Source of the DNA: DSNY01 sp016861185
GTDB lineage: Bacteria; Pseudomonadota; Gammaproteobacteria; Burkholderiales; Burkholderiaceae_F
NCBI GenBank assembly: GCA_030263275.1
Contig: SZOR01000004.1
Coordinates: 1 to 64,000, forward strand
DNA length: 64,000 nucleotides
Direction of reading: 5' to 3'
Position 1 is the stretch's first letter, and each line of letters opens with the position of its first letter. Position numbers and translations under genes: made by a program. Positions 38,310-46,173 of the stretch are shown here, piece after piece. Under the pieces are notes generated by a model. The model did no database searches, was not told the origin of the DNA, and saw nothing but the letters and a program-made list of their open reading frames with translations.

Positions 38310-39761
38310 CTATTTCTTCGGCGCGGCGTCCTTCGCGGTGGCGACGTTTTCGCGGGTCTTCGCGACCTCGACCGGCAGGCCCTTCAGGTGGTTCATCGCC
38401 TGCTTGAGCTGGAAGTCATCGGCGCTGCCGAACTCGTAGCGGCGCGCCGGCGCGGGCGCCTCGCTCGGTGTGCCGTGCGGCGGAGTCGACGCGCCCGGCG
38501 CCGTTTGCGCAGGCTTTACGGGCTTCTGCGCGTCGGCCTTGTCTTCCAGATGCCGCACCAGATCGGCTTCGCGCACGGAGAAGCCGGCGAAATTGCCTTC
38601 CGGCGTGTCTTCGACCAGCAGGTCTGGCGCAATGCCCTTGGCCTGGATCGAACGGCCGTTCGGCGTGTAGTAGCGCGCGGTCGTGAGCTTGATTGCGGCC
38701 GGGTTGTCGCCGTCGACGCGGATCGGGATGATCGTCTGCACCGAGCCCTTGCCGAAGGTCTGCGTGCCGATCACGGTCGCGCGCTTGTGATCCTGCAGCG
38801 CGCCGGCGACGATCTCGGAGGCCGATGCGCTCGCGTTGTTGACCAGCACGACCATCGGCACGTTCTTGATCTCGCGCGGCAGCTTGCCGATCACGTCGTC
38901 GCCGCGCGTTCGGACGTAGTCCTCGGGCGAGGCGATGAAGCGGCGGCGCGCGTCCTCGGTGCGGCCGTCGGTCGAAACGACCAGCGACTTCGGCGGCAGG
39001 AAGGCGGCGGACACGCCGACCGCGGCGTGCAGCAGTCCGCCCGGGTCGTTGCGCAGATCCAGGACCAGCCCTTTCAGCGGCCCCTGCTTGTACAGGTCGT
39101 TGACGTGCCTGACCAGATCCTCGACGGTGCGCTCCTGGAACTGCGAGATGCGGATGAAGCCGTAGCCGGGCTCGATCATGCGCGCGCGCACCGACTGCAC
39201 GCGGATCACGTCGCGCACGAGCTTGAACTCGAGCGGCTTGGTTTCGCCCTTGCGCGCGATCGTCAGCACGATCGACGTCCCCTTCTTGCCGCGCATCAGC
39301 TTGACGGCTTCCGGCAGCGTCATGCCGCGCGTGAGCTTGTCGTCGATCTTGATGATGAGGTCGCCGCTCTTGATGCCTGCGCGCGCCGCCGGCGTGTCGT
39401 CGATCGGCGCGATCACGCGCACGGCGCCGTCTTCGGTGCCGACTTCGATGCCGAGCCCGCCGAACTCGCCCTGCGTGCCGACCTGCAGGTCCTTGAACGC
39501 CTCGGCGTCGAGGAACGCCGAATGCGGATCGAGCCCGGTCAGCATGCCCGAGATCGCTTCCTGGATCAGCTTCTTGTCGTCGACCGGCTCAACGTAGTTG
39601 GCCTTGATCGCGCCGAACACGTCGGTGAACTGGCGGATCTCCTCGAGCGGGATCGGGCCGCGCGTGTCGCGGAACGCGTACGCGGAAATCGCCAAACTGA
39701 TGGCGACCCCGGCGATCGCTCCGACGCCGATCAGACCAAAGTTGCGCAAGCGTCCGCTCAT
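38310..39761 (-). CDS. C-terminal processing protease (S41 family)
   Basis: A 483-residue periplasmic serine protease anchored by an N-terminal helix (FGLIGVGAIAGVAISLAISAYAF). The order is helical N-region, PDZ domain (GGLGIEVGTEDGAVRVIAPIDDTPAARAG...LTRGMTLPEAVKLMRG) and S41 core with catalytic Ser in NASASASE and Lys in GTQTFGKGSVQ. A Pro-rich linker precedes a conserved C-terminal segment (DFQLKQAMNHLKG). Ctp enzymes trim lipoproteins and control peptidoglycan hydrolases; an EnvC-like hydrolase activator is encoded just upstream, in line with that. Start ATG at 39761. Confidence 0.95.
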   Translation of the reverse strand: MSGRLRNFGLIGVGAIAGVAISLAISAYAFRDTRGPIPLEEIRQFTDVFGAIKANYVEPVDDKKLIQEAISGMLTGLDPHSAFLDAEAFKDLQVGTQGEFGGLGIEVGTEDGAVRVIAPIDDTPAARAGIKSGDLIIKIDDKLTRGMTLPEAVKLMRGKKGTSIVLTIARKGETKPLEFKLVRDVIRVQSVRARMIEPGYGFIRISQFQERTVEDLVRHVNDLYKQGPLKGLVLDLRNDPGGLLHAAVGVSAAFLPPKSLVVSTDGRTEDARRRFIASPEDYVRTRGDDVIGKLPREIKNVPMVVLVNNASASASEIVAGALQDHKRATVIGTQTFGKGSVQTIIPIRVDGDNPAAIKLTTARYYTPNGRSIQAKGIAPDLLVEDTPEGNFAGFSVREADLVRHLEDKADAQKPVKPAQTAPGASTPPHGTPSEAPAPARRYEFGSADDFQLKQAMNHLKGLPVEVAKTRENVATAKDAAPKK

Positions 39762-39806
39762 GCGGCCTCCGGATGCAGGGGGGTGCGGCTGATGACAGGT
39801 CGAAGA

Positions 39807-41147
39807 CTAGCGCGCCGCAGCCCATTTGAGGGGGTCGACTGGCCGGCCCTCAAGACGTATTTCAAAGTATAGGCCCGAGTCCACGCTACCCCCCGTATTG
39901 CCTACCTGGGCTATGACCGCGCCGGCTTCGACCCGTTCGCCCACGCTCGCAAGCAGCGTTTCGTTGTTGCCGTAAACGGTCATCGCGCCCTCGCCGTGAT
40001 CGAGGATCAGCAGATTGCCGAAGCCGCGCAGCCAGTCGGCGAACACCACCCGACCGGCGGCAGCCGCGTGGACCTCGGCACCCTCGGCCGCACGGATGAA
40101 CACCCCCTTCCAGGTCGGTCCGTCGACGCCGGCTTCGGTGCGCCGGGGGCTGCCGAAGCGCGCGGCGATCTCGCCTTTGACCGGCAGCAGCAGCTTGCCC
40201 CGCAATCGGGCGAAACTCGATCCGGACGGCGGCTCCGGCTCGCCTGCCCGCGGCGCGCCGCGCGGCGTCGAGGCGGGCGCGGCCGCCTGCAGGCGCGCCC
40301 GTTCCGCCGCGCGACGCGCCTGCTCGGCGAGGATCTTGCCGATGTTCTCGATCAGTCCCGACAGGCGCTGGTCGTCGCGCTCGAGCGTGGCGATCGACTG
40401 GCGCTGCCCGGCGATCTGGCGCGCGAGCCTGGCGAGCGCCTGTTTGCGCGCGGCCTGCTGGCGGACGAGCTGCGCGCGGTTCCTGCGTTCGTCTTCGGCG
40501 ATCGCCGCGAGCTCGGCCTGTTTGGCGCGCGACTCCGCCTCCAGTTCGCCAAGCTCCTGGCGCCGTTCACGCAACTCGTCGATCAGTTGCGCCTTGGCGC
40601 GCACGACGTAGTCGAGGTAGCCGAGATCGCGGCGCACGCGGTTCGGATTCTCGCCGTCGATCAGGCTGTGCCAGGGGCTGCGCTGCGCCAGCGCAAACTG
40701 GCTCTTGAGCACGTGCGCAAGCTGCCGTTCCTGTTCGCTCTGGCGGGCGTTGACCGCGCGGCTGCGGTCCTGCAGCGCGGCGATCTGCCGTTCGACCTGC
40801 TGCCGCGACGCGGACAGCTCGCGCAAGCGGCGATTGACCGCGGAAATCGCCCGCTCGGACTCGGCCAGCGCGTCGGCCGCTTCCGAGCGCGTCGCTTCCG
40901 CCTGCGCGAGCTGCTTTTTCAGTTGCGCGAGCCGCGCCTGTAGCTCGCGCTGCTCGGCTTGCAGCCGGCGTTGCTGTTGCGGCGTGGCGGCCGGCGGCGC
41001 GCCTTTGCGCGCCGGGGCCTTCTTTGCGGCCGCGGCGGACTTCTTCGCGTCGGGCGAGCGGCTCTGTGCGTGGACCGTGTGGAAGCCTGGCCCCGCCAGC
41101 AACGCCGCCAGCCCGATGGTGAGCGCGCGCCGCAAGGGGAGATTCAA
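39807..41147 (-). CDS. EnvC-like murein hydrolase activator (M23 domain)
   Basis: A periplasmic protein with a signal peptide (RRALTIGLAALLAGPGFHTVHAQ), long coiled-coil regions (about 60-280) and a C-terminal LytM/M23 domain (GKLLLPVKGEIAARFG ... LRGFGNLLILDHGEGAMTVYGNN). The usual M23 zinc ligands are not complete (no HxH in the late motif, YFEIRLEGRPVDP), so it should activate amidases for septum splitting, as EnvC does. The TTG at 41147 gives an ordinary signal peptide; an ATG at 41198 gives 17 more residues that come from a C-rich inverted repeat. It lies between gpmA and ctp on one strand. Confidence 0.9.
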   Translation of the reverse strand: MNLPLRRALTIGLAALLAGPGFHTVHAQSRSPDAKKSAAAAKKAPARKGAPPAATPQQQRRLQAEQRELQARLAQLKKQLAQAEATRSEAADALAESERAISAVNRRLRELSASRQQVERQIAALQDRSRAVNARQSEQERQLAHVLKSQFALAQRSPWHSLIDGENPNRVRRDLGYLDYVVRAKAQLIDELRERRQELGELEAESRAKQAELAAIAEDERRNRAQLVRQQAARKQALARLARQIAGQRQSIATLERDDQRLSGLIENIGKILAEQARRAAERARLQAAAPASTPRGAPRAGEPEPPSGSSFARLRGKLLLPVKGEIAARFGSPRRTEAGVDGPTWKGVFIRAAEGAEVHAAAAGRVVFADWLRGFGNLLILDHGEGAMTVYGNNETLLASVGERVEAGAVIAQVGNTGGSVDSGLYFEIRLEGRPVDPLKWAAAR

Positions 41148-41172
41148 GGTTCGTCGCGCCGAGGGGGGATTC

Positions 41173-41195
41173 CAAAGGGGGCGCAGCCCCCTTTG
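41173..41195. repeat. C-rich hairpin between gpmA and envC-like gene
   Basis: CAAAGGGGG-CGCAG-CCCCCTTTG, a perfect nine-base stem, lies just after the gpmA stop with a flanking GGGGGGATT. This type of hairpin recurs in betaproteobacterial gaps and resembles the one at 30032-30050. It may act as a terminator-like or RNA-stabilising element for gpmA. Confidence 0.6.
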
Positions 41196-41199
41196 CATC

Positions 41200-41976
41200 T
41201 CAATCTTGCCGCCCCGGCGGCGAAGCCGCCGGCGCCGCCTTGCCCTGCGCTGCGACCGCGGCCGTAGCCCGCGCGATCTCTTCCGGGTCGCCGAGGTAGT
41301 AGTTGCGGATCGGTTTCAGCGCTGCGTCCAGCTCGTAGACGAGCGGCCGCGCGGTCGGAATGTTCAGGCCGACAATGTCGTCGTCGGAGACGCCGTCGAG
41401 GTACTTGATCAACGCCCGCAGCGAATTGCCGTGCGCCGCCACCAGCACGCGCCGCCCGCGCGCAACGGCTGGCGCGATCGAGTCCTTCCAGAACGGAACG
41501 ACGCGCGCGACCGTGTCCTTCAGGCACTCGGTGGCGGGAATCTCCTCGGACTTCAGGTGCCTGTAGCGCGGGTCCTTGCCGGCCCAGCGCGGATCGTCGG
41601 GCGCGAGCGGCTCGGGCGCCACGTCGTAGGCGCGCCGCCAGACGAGCACCTGCTGCTCGCCGAACTTCGCGGCGGTTTCGGCCTTGTTCAGTCCCTGCAG
41701 CGCGCCGTAGTGCCGTTCGTTCAGCCGCCAGCTATGGACGACCGGCAGCCACATCAGATCCATCGCGTCGAGCGCGATCCACAGCGTGCGGATCGCGCGC
41801 TTGAGCACGGAGGTGTACGCGATGTCGAAAACGTAGCCCTCGCGCTTCAGCAACTCGCCCGCGGACTGCGCCTCGCGCCGGCCGTTTTCCGTCAGATCGA
41901 CGTCGGTCCAGCCGGTGAAGCGGTTCTCGAGATTCCACTGGCTTTCTCCGTGGCGCAGCAGGACGAGCTTGTACAT
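41200..41976 (-). CDS. gpmA: 2,3-bisphosphoglycerate-dependent phosphoglycerate mutase
   Basis: GpmA interconverts 3- and 2-phosphoglycerate in glycolysis and gluconeogenesis. The 258-residue protein has the phosphohistidine motif LVLLRHGESQWN, the FTGWTDVDLTE block, RLNERHYGALQGLNK and the second active-site histidine in VAAHGNSLRALIKYL. A Lys/Ala/Pro tail of about 15 residues is added at the C-terminus. It leads the minus-strand group gpmA - envC-like - ctp and is divergent from the rhodanese gene. Confidence 0.97.
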   Translation of the reverse strand: MYKLVLLRHGESQWNLENRFTGWTDVDLTENGRREAQSAGELLKREGYVFDIAYTSVLKRAIRTLWIALDAMDLMWLPVVHSWRLNERHYGALQGLNKAETAAKFGEQQVLVWRRAYDVAPEPLAPDDPRWAGKDPRYRHLKSEEIPATECLKDTVARVVPFWKDSIAPAVARGRRVLVAAHGNSLRALIKYLDGVSDDDIVGLNIPTARPLVYELDAALKPIRNYYLGDPEEIARATAAVAAQGKAAPAASPPGRQD

Positions 41977-42016
41977 GGGTGAACGCGCTTCGAACGGGCG
42001 GCAATGCGCGGCATTT

Positions 42017-42022
42017 TATAAT
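42017..42022 (+). promoter_or_regulatory. Perfect TATAAT -10 for the rhodanese-secB group
   Basis: TATAAT in the 76-base gap between gpmA and the rhodanese gene, about 30 bases before the GTG start. The -35 region is weak (ACGGGC at 17 bases). It points toward the rhodanese - grxC - secB genes. Confidence 0.55.
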
Positions 42023-42052
42023 TCGCGTCCTTTCGCCGCGCCGGATCCTTTC

Positions 42053-42454
42053 GTGCAGTTCTTCATCGACAACATCTTCCTGATCGCGATCGCCTTCGTC
42101 AGCGGCGCGATGCTCGTCTGGCCGCTGGTGCGCAGCCGCGCCGGCGGCCCTTCGCTGACCACGCTGCAGGCCACGCAACTGATCAACCGCAAGAACGCGC
42201 AGATCGTCGACACGCGTTCGCCCGAGGAGTTCGGCAAGGGCAGCCTGCCGAACGCGAAGAACATCCCGCTGGCGACCGTGGGCCAGCGCGCCGGCGAGCT
42301 GAAGAAGGACAAGCCGGTGATCCTCGTCTGCAACACCGGCACCTCCGCGACGCGCGCCGCCGCGACGCTGCGGTCGGCGGGATTCGCCGAGGTCTACGTG
42401 CTCGGCGGCGGCATCGCCGCGTGGAAAGAGGCCGGACTGCCGGTAAGAAGCTGA
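42053..42454 (+). CDS. Membrane-anchored rhodanese-like protein (YibN type)
   Basis: A 133-residue protein with one N-terminal helix (IFLIAIAFVSGAMLVWPLV) and a rhodanese domain (IVDTRSPEEFGKGSLPNAKNIPLATVG) whose active-site loop is CNTGTSATRAA, with the catalytic cysteine. YibN-type genes lie next to grxC and secB in many proteobacteria; YibN has been linked to membrane protein insertion and sulfur transfer. The GTG at 42053 is the only start that keeps the short helix at the N-terminus. Confidence 0.92.
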   Translation: MQFFIDNIFLIAIAFVSGAMLVWPLVRSRAGGPSLTTLQATQLINRKNAQIVDTRSPEEFGKGSLPNAKNIPLATVGQRAGELKKDKPVILVCNTGTSATRAAATLRSAGFAEVYVLGGGIAAWKEAGLPVRS

Positions 42455-42491
42455 ACTCGCGCGCCGGCCCGGCGCGCTGCGAAAGGAACGC

Positions 42492-42752
42492 ATGACCGCC
42501 AAGGTAGTGATGTACAGCACGGCCGTCTGCCCGTACTGCCAGCGCGCCGAAGCGCTGCTCAAGGCGCGTGGTGTCACCGCGATCGAGAAGATCCGCGTCG
42601 ACCTCGACCCCGCGCGCCGCGACGAGATGATCGAGAAGACCGGCCGCCGCACGGTGCCGCAGATCTACATCGGCGACACGCACGTCGGCGGTTTCGACGA
42701 TCTGTCGGCGCTCGACCGCGAAGGGCGGCTTGCGCCGCTGCTCGCCGCCTGA
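42492..42752 (+). CDS. grxC: Glutaredoxin 3
   Basis: An 86-residue glutaredoxin with the dithiol active site CPYC (residues 13-16), the glutathione-binding TVPQIYI and the GGFDDL segment. It reduces disulfides and glutathione adducts in the cytoplasm. It sits between the rhodanese-like gene and secB, separated from secB by a strong terminator-like hairpin. Confidence 0.96.
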   Translation: MTAKVVMYSTAVCPYCQRAEALLKARGVTAIEKIRVDLDPARRDEMIEKTGRRTVPQIYIGDTHVGGFDDLSALDREGRLAPLLAA

Positions 42753-42765
42753 ACCGTCCACCCGC

Positions 42766-42795
42766 CGCCGGCCGCGTTGGCGGCCGGCGCTTTTT
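42766..42795 (+). terminator. Rho-independent terminator/attenuator between grxC and secB
   Basis: A perfect ten-base stem CGCCGGCCGC-GTTG-GCGGCCGGCG, one C, then TTTTT. It ends just before the secB ribosome site (AAGGA), so it lies within the secB leader if transcription starts upstream. Confidence 0.85.
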
Positions 42796-42807
42796 CGAAG
42801 GATTCCC

Positions 42808-43308
42808 ATGGCCGACAACACCAACGCCGCTGGCGCCGCCGGCGCGCAGACGCCCGTGTTCCAGCTTCAGCGCGTCTATCTGAAGGACGCGTCGCTCGAG
42901 TTGCCGCACGCGCCGCAGATCTTTCTCGAGCAGGAGGCTCCGCAGGTCGACGTGCAGCTCGAAGTCACGCACAAGAAGGTCCTCGACGGCATCTACGAGG
43001 TGATCGTCCGCGTGACGACCACCGCGAAGATCAAGGACAAGGTGCTGTTCCTGGTCGAGGCCAAGCAGGGCGGCATCTTCGAGATGCGCGGCATCCCGAA
43101 CGAGCAGTTCGACGCGATCGTCGGCATCGTCTGCCCGGGGATCGTCTATCCGTACCTGCGCGCCAACATCGCCGACCTGATCAACCGCACGGGGCTGCCG
43201 CCGATCCACCTCGCCGAGATCAATTTCGAGGCGATGTACCAGCAGCGCGTCGCGCAGCAGCAGGGCGCCGGGCTGATCGTGCCGCCCGGCACCGCCACCA
43301 AGCAGTAG
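42808..43308 (+). CDS. secB: Protein-export chaperone SecB
   Basis: SecB binds unfolded precursors and hands them to SecA. The 166-residue protein has the family opening with FQLQRVYLKDASLELPHAPQIF, then LEVTHKK, the GIFEMRGIPNEQFDAIVGIVCPGIVYPYLRANIADL block and GLPPIHLAEINFEAMYQQR. The length is normal. AAGGA precedes the ATG at 42808, placed just after the grxC terminator. gpsA follows three bases later, the usual secB-gpsA pair. Confidence 0.97.
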   Translation: MADNTNAAGAAGAQTPVFQLQRVYLKDASLELPHAPQIFLEQEAPQVDVQLEVTHKKVLDGIYEVIVRVTTTAKIKDKVLFLVEAKQGGIFEMRGIPNEQFDAIVGIVCPGIVYPYLRANIADLINRTGLPPIHLAEINFEAMYQQRVAQQQGAGLIVPPGTATKQ

Positions 43309-43311
43309 ACG

Positions 43312-44319
43312 ATGGCCCAGGTCGCGGTGCTGGGCGCAGGCGCCTGGGGCACCGCGATCGCCTGCGCGCTCGCGCCGCGCCATGCGGTGACGCTGTGGGC
43401 GCGCGATGCAGCGCAGGCCGAGCGCCTGCGCGCCGAACGCGAGAACGCGCGTTATCTGCCCGGCATCGCGCTGCCTGATTCGCTCGCGATCGAAAGCGAT
43501 CTTGCGCGCGCGGTGCAGTTCGCGGGCGACGACCTGCTCGTGATCGCGACACCGACCGGCGCATTGCGCGAGACCCTGCGCGCGCTCGCGCCGCTCGCGC
43601 CGCGTGCGGCGATCGTCTGGCTGTGCAAGGGCTTCGAGCGCGAAAGCGGCAAGCTCGCGCATCAGATCGTCGCCGACGAGCTGGGCGCGGCGCGCTTGCC
43701 CGACGCGGCGGGCCCGCTGTCCGGACCGAGCTTCGCGGAAGAGGTCGCGCGCGGACTGCCGACCGCGCTGACGGTGGCCGGCGGCGCGGCGTTCTGTGAG
43801 GCGGTTACGCGCGCCTTCCACGGCGGGGCGCTGCGCATCTACTCGACCGACGACCGGATCGGTGTGGAGGTCGGCGGCGCGGTGAAGAACGTGATGGCGA
43901 TCGCCACCGGCATCGCCGACGCGCTCGGCCTGGGCAACAACGCGCGGGCCGCGCTGATCACGCGCGGACTCGCGGAGATCACGCGGCTCGGAGTGGCGCT
44001 CGGCGCGCGCGCCGAAACGTTCATGGGGCTCACGGGCGTCGGCGATCTGATCCTCACCTGCACCGGCGAGCTGTCGCGCAACCGCAAGGTGGGACTGATG
44101 CTCGGCCGCGGGTTGCCGCTCGCGCAGGCGCTCGCCGAGTTGGGCCATGTCGCGGAAGGCGTGTGGTCGGCGCCCGCGGTGGCGGCGCGCGCCGCGCAGG
44201 CGGACGTGGAGATGCCGCTGACGCAGGCGGTCTGCGCAGTGCTCGACGGGCGGCTTGCGCCGCGTGCCGCACTCGAACAACTGCTCGCGCGCGACCCCAA
44301 GCGCGAAGGCGTGCGATGA
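43312..44319 (+). CDS. gpsA: Glycerol-3-phosphate dehydrogenase [NAD(P)+]
   Basis: GpsA makes sn-glycerol 3-phosphate from dihydroxyacetone phosphate for phospholipid synthesis. The 335-residue protein has the nucleotide-binding AVLGAGAWGTA, the KGFE segment, LSGPSFAEEV, the catalytic-Lys region GVEVGGAVKNVMAIATGI and FMGLTGVGDLILTCTG. It starts three bases after secB and overlaps the next gene by four bases, so the group secB-gpsA-LOG is probably one unit. Confidence 0.97.
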   Translation: MAQVAVLGAGAWGTAIACALAPRHAVTLWARDAAQAERLRAERENARYLPGIALPDSLAIESDLARAVQFAGDDLLVIATPTGALRETLRALAPLAPRAAIVWLCKGFERESGKLAHQIVADELGAARLPDAAGPLSGPSFAEEVARGLPTALTVAGGAAFCEAVTRAFHGGALRIYSTDDRIGVEVGGAVKNVMAIATGIADALGLGNNARAALITRGLAEITRLGVALGARAETFMGLTGVGDLILTCTGELSRNRKVGLMLGRGLPLAQALAELGHVAEGVWSAPAVAARAAQADVEMPLTQAVCAVLDGRLAPRAALEQLLARDPKREGVR

Positions 44320-44903
44320 GGGCGCTGCGTTCGGTCTGCGTGTTCTGCGGTTCGCAGCCGGGCGCGCGCCCGGCGTACGTCGCGGCGGCGCGCGCGCTCG
44401 GCCGACTGCTCGCGCAACAGGGCATCGCGACGATCTACGGCGGCGGCCACGTCGGCATGATGGGCGCGCTCGCCGATGCGGCGCTCGCGGCCGGCGGGCG
44501 CGTGATCGGCGTGATTCCGGAACACCTGATGCGGCCCGAGGTCGCGCACCAGAACCTCGACGAACTGCTGGTCGTCGCCTCGATGCACGAGCGCAAGCGG
44601 ACGATGGCCGAACGCGCAGACGCCTTCGTCGTGCTGCCGGGCGGCTACGGCACCTTCGAGGAGATGTTCGAGATGGTGACCTGGCTGCAGCTCAGGCTGC
44701 AGGCCAAGCCGGTCGGCATGCTCAACGTCGAGGGTTACTTCGATCATCTGCTCGCGTTCCTGCGGCACGGCGCGGCCGAAGGTTTCATCCGCGCCGAGCA
44801 TCGCGATCTGCTGCTGGTCGACGCCGCGCCCGCAGCGCTGCTCGAACGGCTGGCGCAGCGCGCGCCGATGCGCGGCGCGGCCGAGGACCTCGAGCGGACG
44901 TGA
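44316..44903 (+). CDS. LOG-family nucleotide 5'-monophosphate phosphoribohydrolase
   Basis: A 195-residue Rossmann-like protein with the LOG motifs: VCVFCGSQPG, GGGHVGMMGALADAAL, SMHERKRTM and the catalytic PGGYGTFEEMFE. LOG enzymes release the base from cytokinin ribotides or from AMP-like nucleotides; in bacteria they are often 'lysine decarboxylase' misannotations. It overlaps gpsA by four bases. The substrate here is not known. Confidence 0.93.
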   Translation: MRALRSVCVFCGSQPGARPAYVAAARALGRLLAQQGIATIYGGGHVGMMGALADAALAAGGRVIGVIPEHLMRPEVAHQNLDELLVVASMHERKRTMAERADAFVVLPGGYGTFEEMFEMVTWLQLRLQAKPVGMLNVEGYFDHLLAFLRHGAAEGFIRAEHRDLLLVDAAPAALLERLAQRAPMRGAAEDLERT

Positions 44904-44906
44904 TCC

Positions 44907-45377
44907 TCAGGCGCCGCCGGCGTAGCCGCACTGCCGCCATCCCTCGTAAACGACGACCGCGACGGCGTTCGACAGGTTCAGGCTGCGGTTGCCGGGCCGC
45001 ATCGGCAGCCGCAGCCGCTGTTCCCGGGCAAAACGCTCGCGCAGCGCCGGCGACAAGCCGCGCGTCTCCGAGCCGAAGACGAACCAGTCGCCGGGCCGGA
45101 ACGGGACGTCGGCGAAGCGCCGCGACGCCTTCGTCGTCAGCGCGTACATCCGCGCGGGATCGGGCCGCTCGGCAGCGACCAGCGCGTCGAAGCTCGCGTG
45201 CACCTTCACGGTCGCGTACTCGTGATAGTCGAGCCCGGCGCGGCGAAGCTGCTTGTCGTCCAGATCGAAACCGAGCGGCTGCACGAGGTGAAGCTGCGCG
45301 CCGGTGTTGGCGCACAGCCTGATCACGTTGCCCGTGTTCGGCGGGATTTCGGGTTCGACGAGCACGACGTGGAACAT
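44907..45377 (-). CDS. trmL: tRNA (cytidine(34)-2'-O)-methyltransferase TrmL
   Basis: A 156-residue SPOUT methyltransferase that methylates the wobble base of tRNA-Leu. The knot motifs are FGSETRGLSP (SAM-binding) and RPGNRSLNLSNAVAVVVYEGWRQ, with N-terminal VVLVEPEIPPNTGNVIRLCANTG. The size fits TrmL/YibK exactly. It is convergent with the LOG gene (three bases) and follows comF on the same strand. Confidence 0.96.
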   Translation of the reverse strand: MFHVVLVEPEIPPNTGNVIRLCANTGAQLHLVQPLGFDLDDKQLRRAGLDYHEYATVKVHASFDALVAAERPDPARMYALTTKASRRFADVPFRPGDWFVFGSETRGLSPALRERFAREQRLRLPMRPGNRSLNLSNAVAVVVYEGWRQCGYAGGA

Positions 45378-45403
45378 CGCGCGATGCTAGCCGCCGGCCG
45401 CGC

Positions 45404-46099
45404 TCAGGGCGTGCGCGCGAGGACCAGGTTGAGCACGCGCGCCGCACCGGCGCGCTTCAGCACCGCGGCGACTTCGTCGAGCGTGGCGCCGGTCGTCATC
45501 ACGTCGTCGACGACGACCACCGTGCGGCCGCGCACGTCGGCGCGTGCGGCGAAGGCGCCGCGGACGTTGCGCCGGCGCGCGGCCAGCGTCAGCCTTTCCT
45601 GCGGCACGCCGTGCTTGACCCGCGCGAGCGCGTCGGCTGCGAGCGGCAGCGCGAGCCGGCGCGCGACGATGCGCGCGATCTCGCGCGCCTGGTTGAAGCC
45701 GCGTTCGGCGTGCCGCTCGAAGGCGAGCGGCACCGGCGCCAGCAGCGTGTCGCGCGGCAGCCGTTCGCCCATTCGCTCGGCGAGCAGCTCGCCGAACACG
45801 CGGGCGAGTTCCAGGCGATGGCCGAACTTCAGTGCGATGACCATGCCGTCGACCGGCGGTGCGTAGTCGGCGAGAGCGAACGTGGCGTCGTAGCTCGGCG
45901 TCTCGCGCAGGCAGCGTCCGCAGACGACGGCATCGCCGGCCCGCGCGAGGCGCAGCGCGCACTGCGCGCAGCGGACCGCGTCGGCGGGGAAGAAGTCCGC
46001 CGCGCAGCCGGCGCACACCGGCGCGCCGGGGGCGATGCCGCACACCGCGCAGCGGTGCGCGAACCAGCGGCGCAGCGTCGGGGTGATGGCGCGAAACAC
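45404..46099 (-). CDS. comF: ComF family phosphoribosyltransferase-like protein
   Basis: A 231-residue protein with two N-terminal Cys-x-x-Cys pairs in a zinc-ribbon-like part (CAVC...CAGC...CAQC...CGRC), the ComF phosphoribosyltransferase domain with RGFNQAREIAR, and the PRPP loop VVVDDVMTTGATLDEVA. ComF proteins act in DNA uptake or processing; gntX in E. coli is a relative. Start is a GTG at 46099. It is divergent from bioC by 74 bases. Confidence 0.92.
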   Translation of the reverse strand: MFRAITPTLRRWFAHRCAVCGIAPGAPVCAGCAADFFPADAVRCAQCALRLARAGDAVVCGRCLRETPSYDATFALADYAPPVDGMVIALKFGHRLELARVFGELLAERMGERLPRDTLLAPVPLAFERHAERGFNQAREIARIVARRLALPLAADALARVKHGVPQERLTLAARRRNVRGAFAARADVRGRTVVVVDDVMTTGATLDEVAAVLKRAGAARVLNLVLARTP

Positions 46100-46173
46100 G
46101 GCGGCGGTTCCGGGACGAAGCGCGCAGCTTATCGAGGCGCGGCCTGGTCCGGTCGCGCTGGCATCATCGCGCC

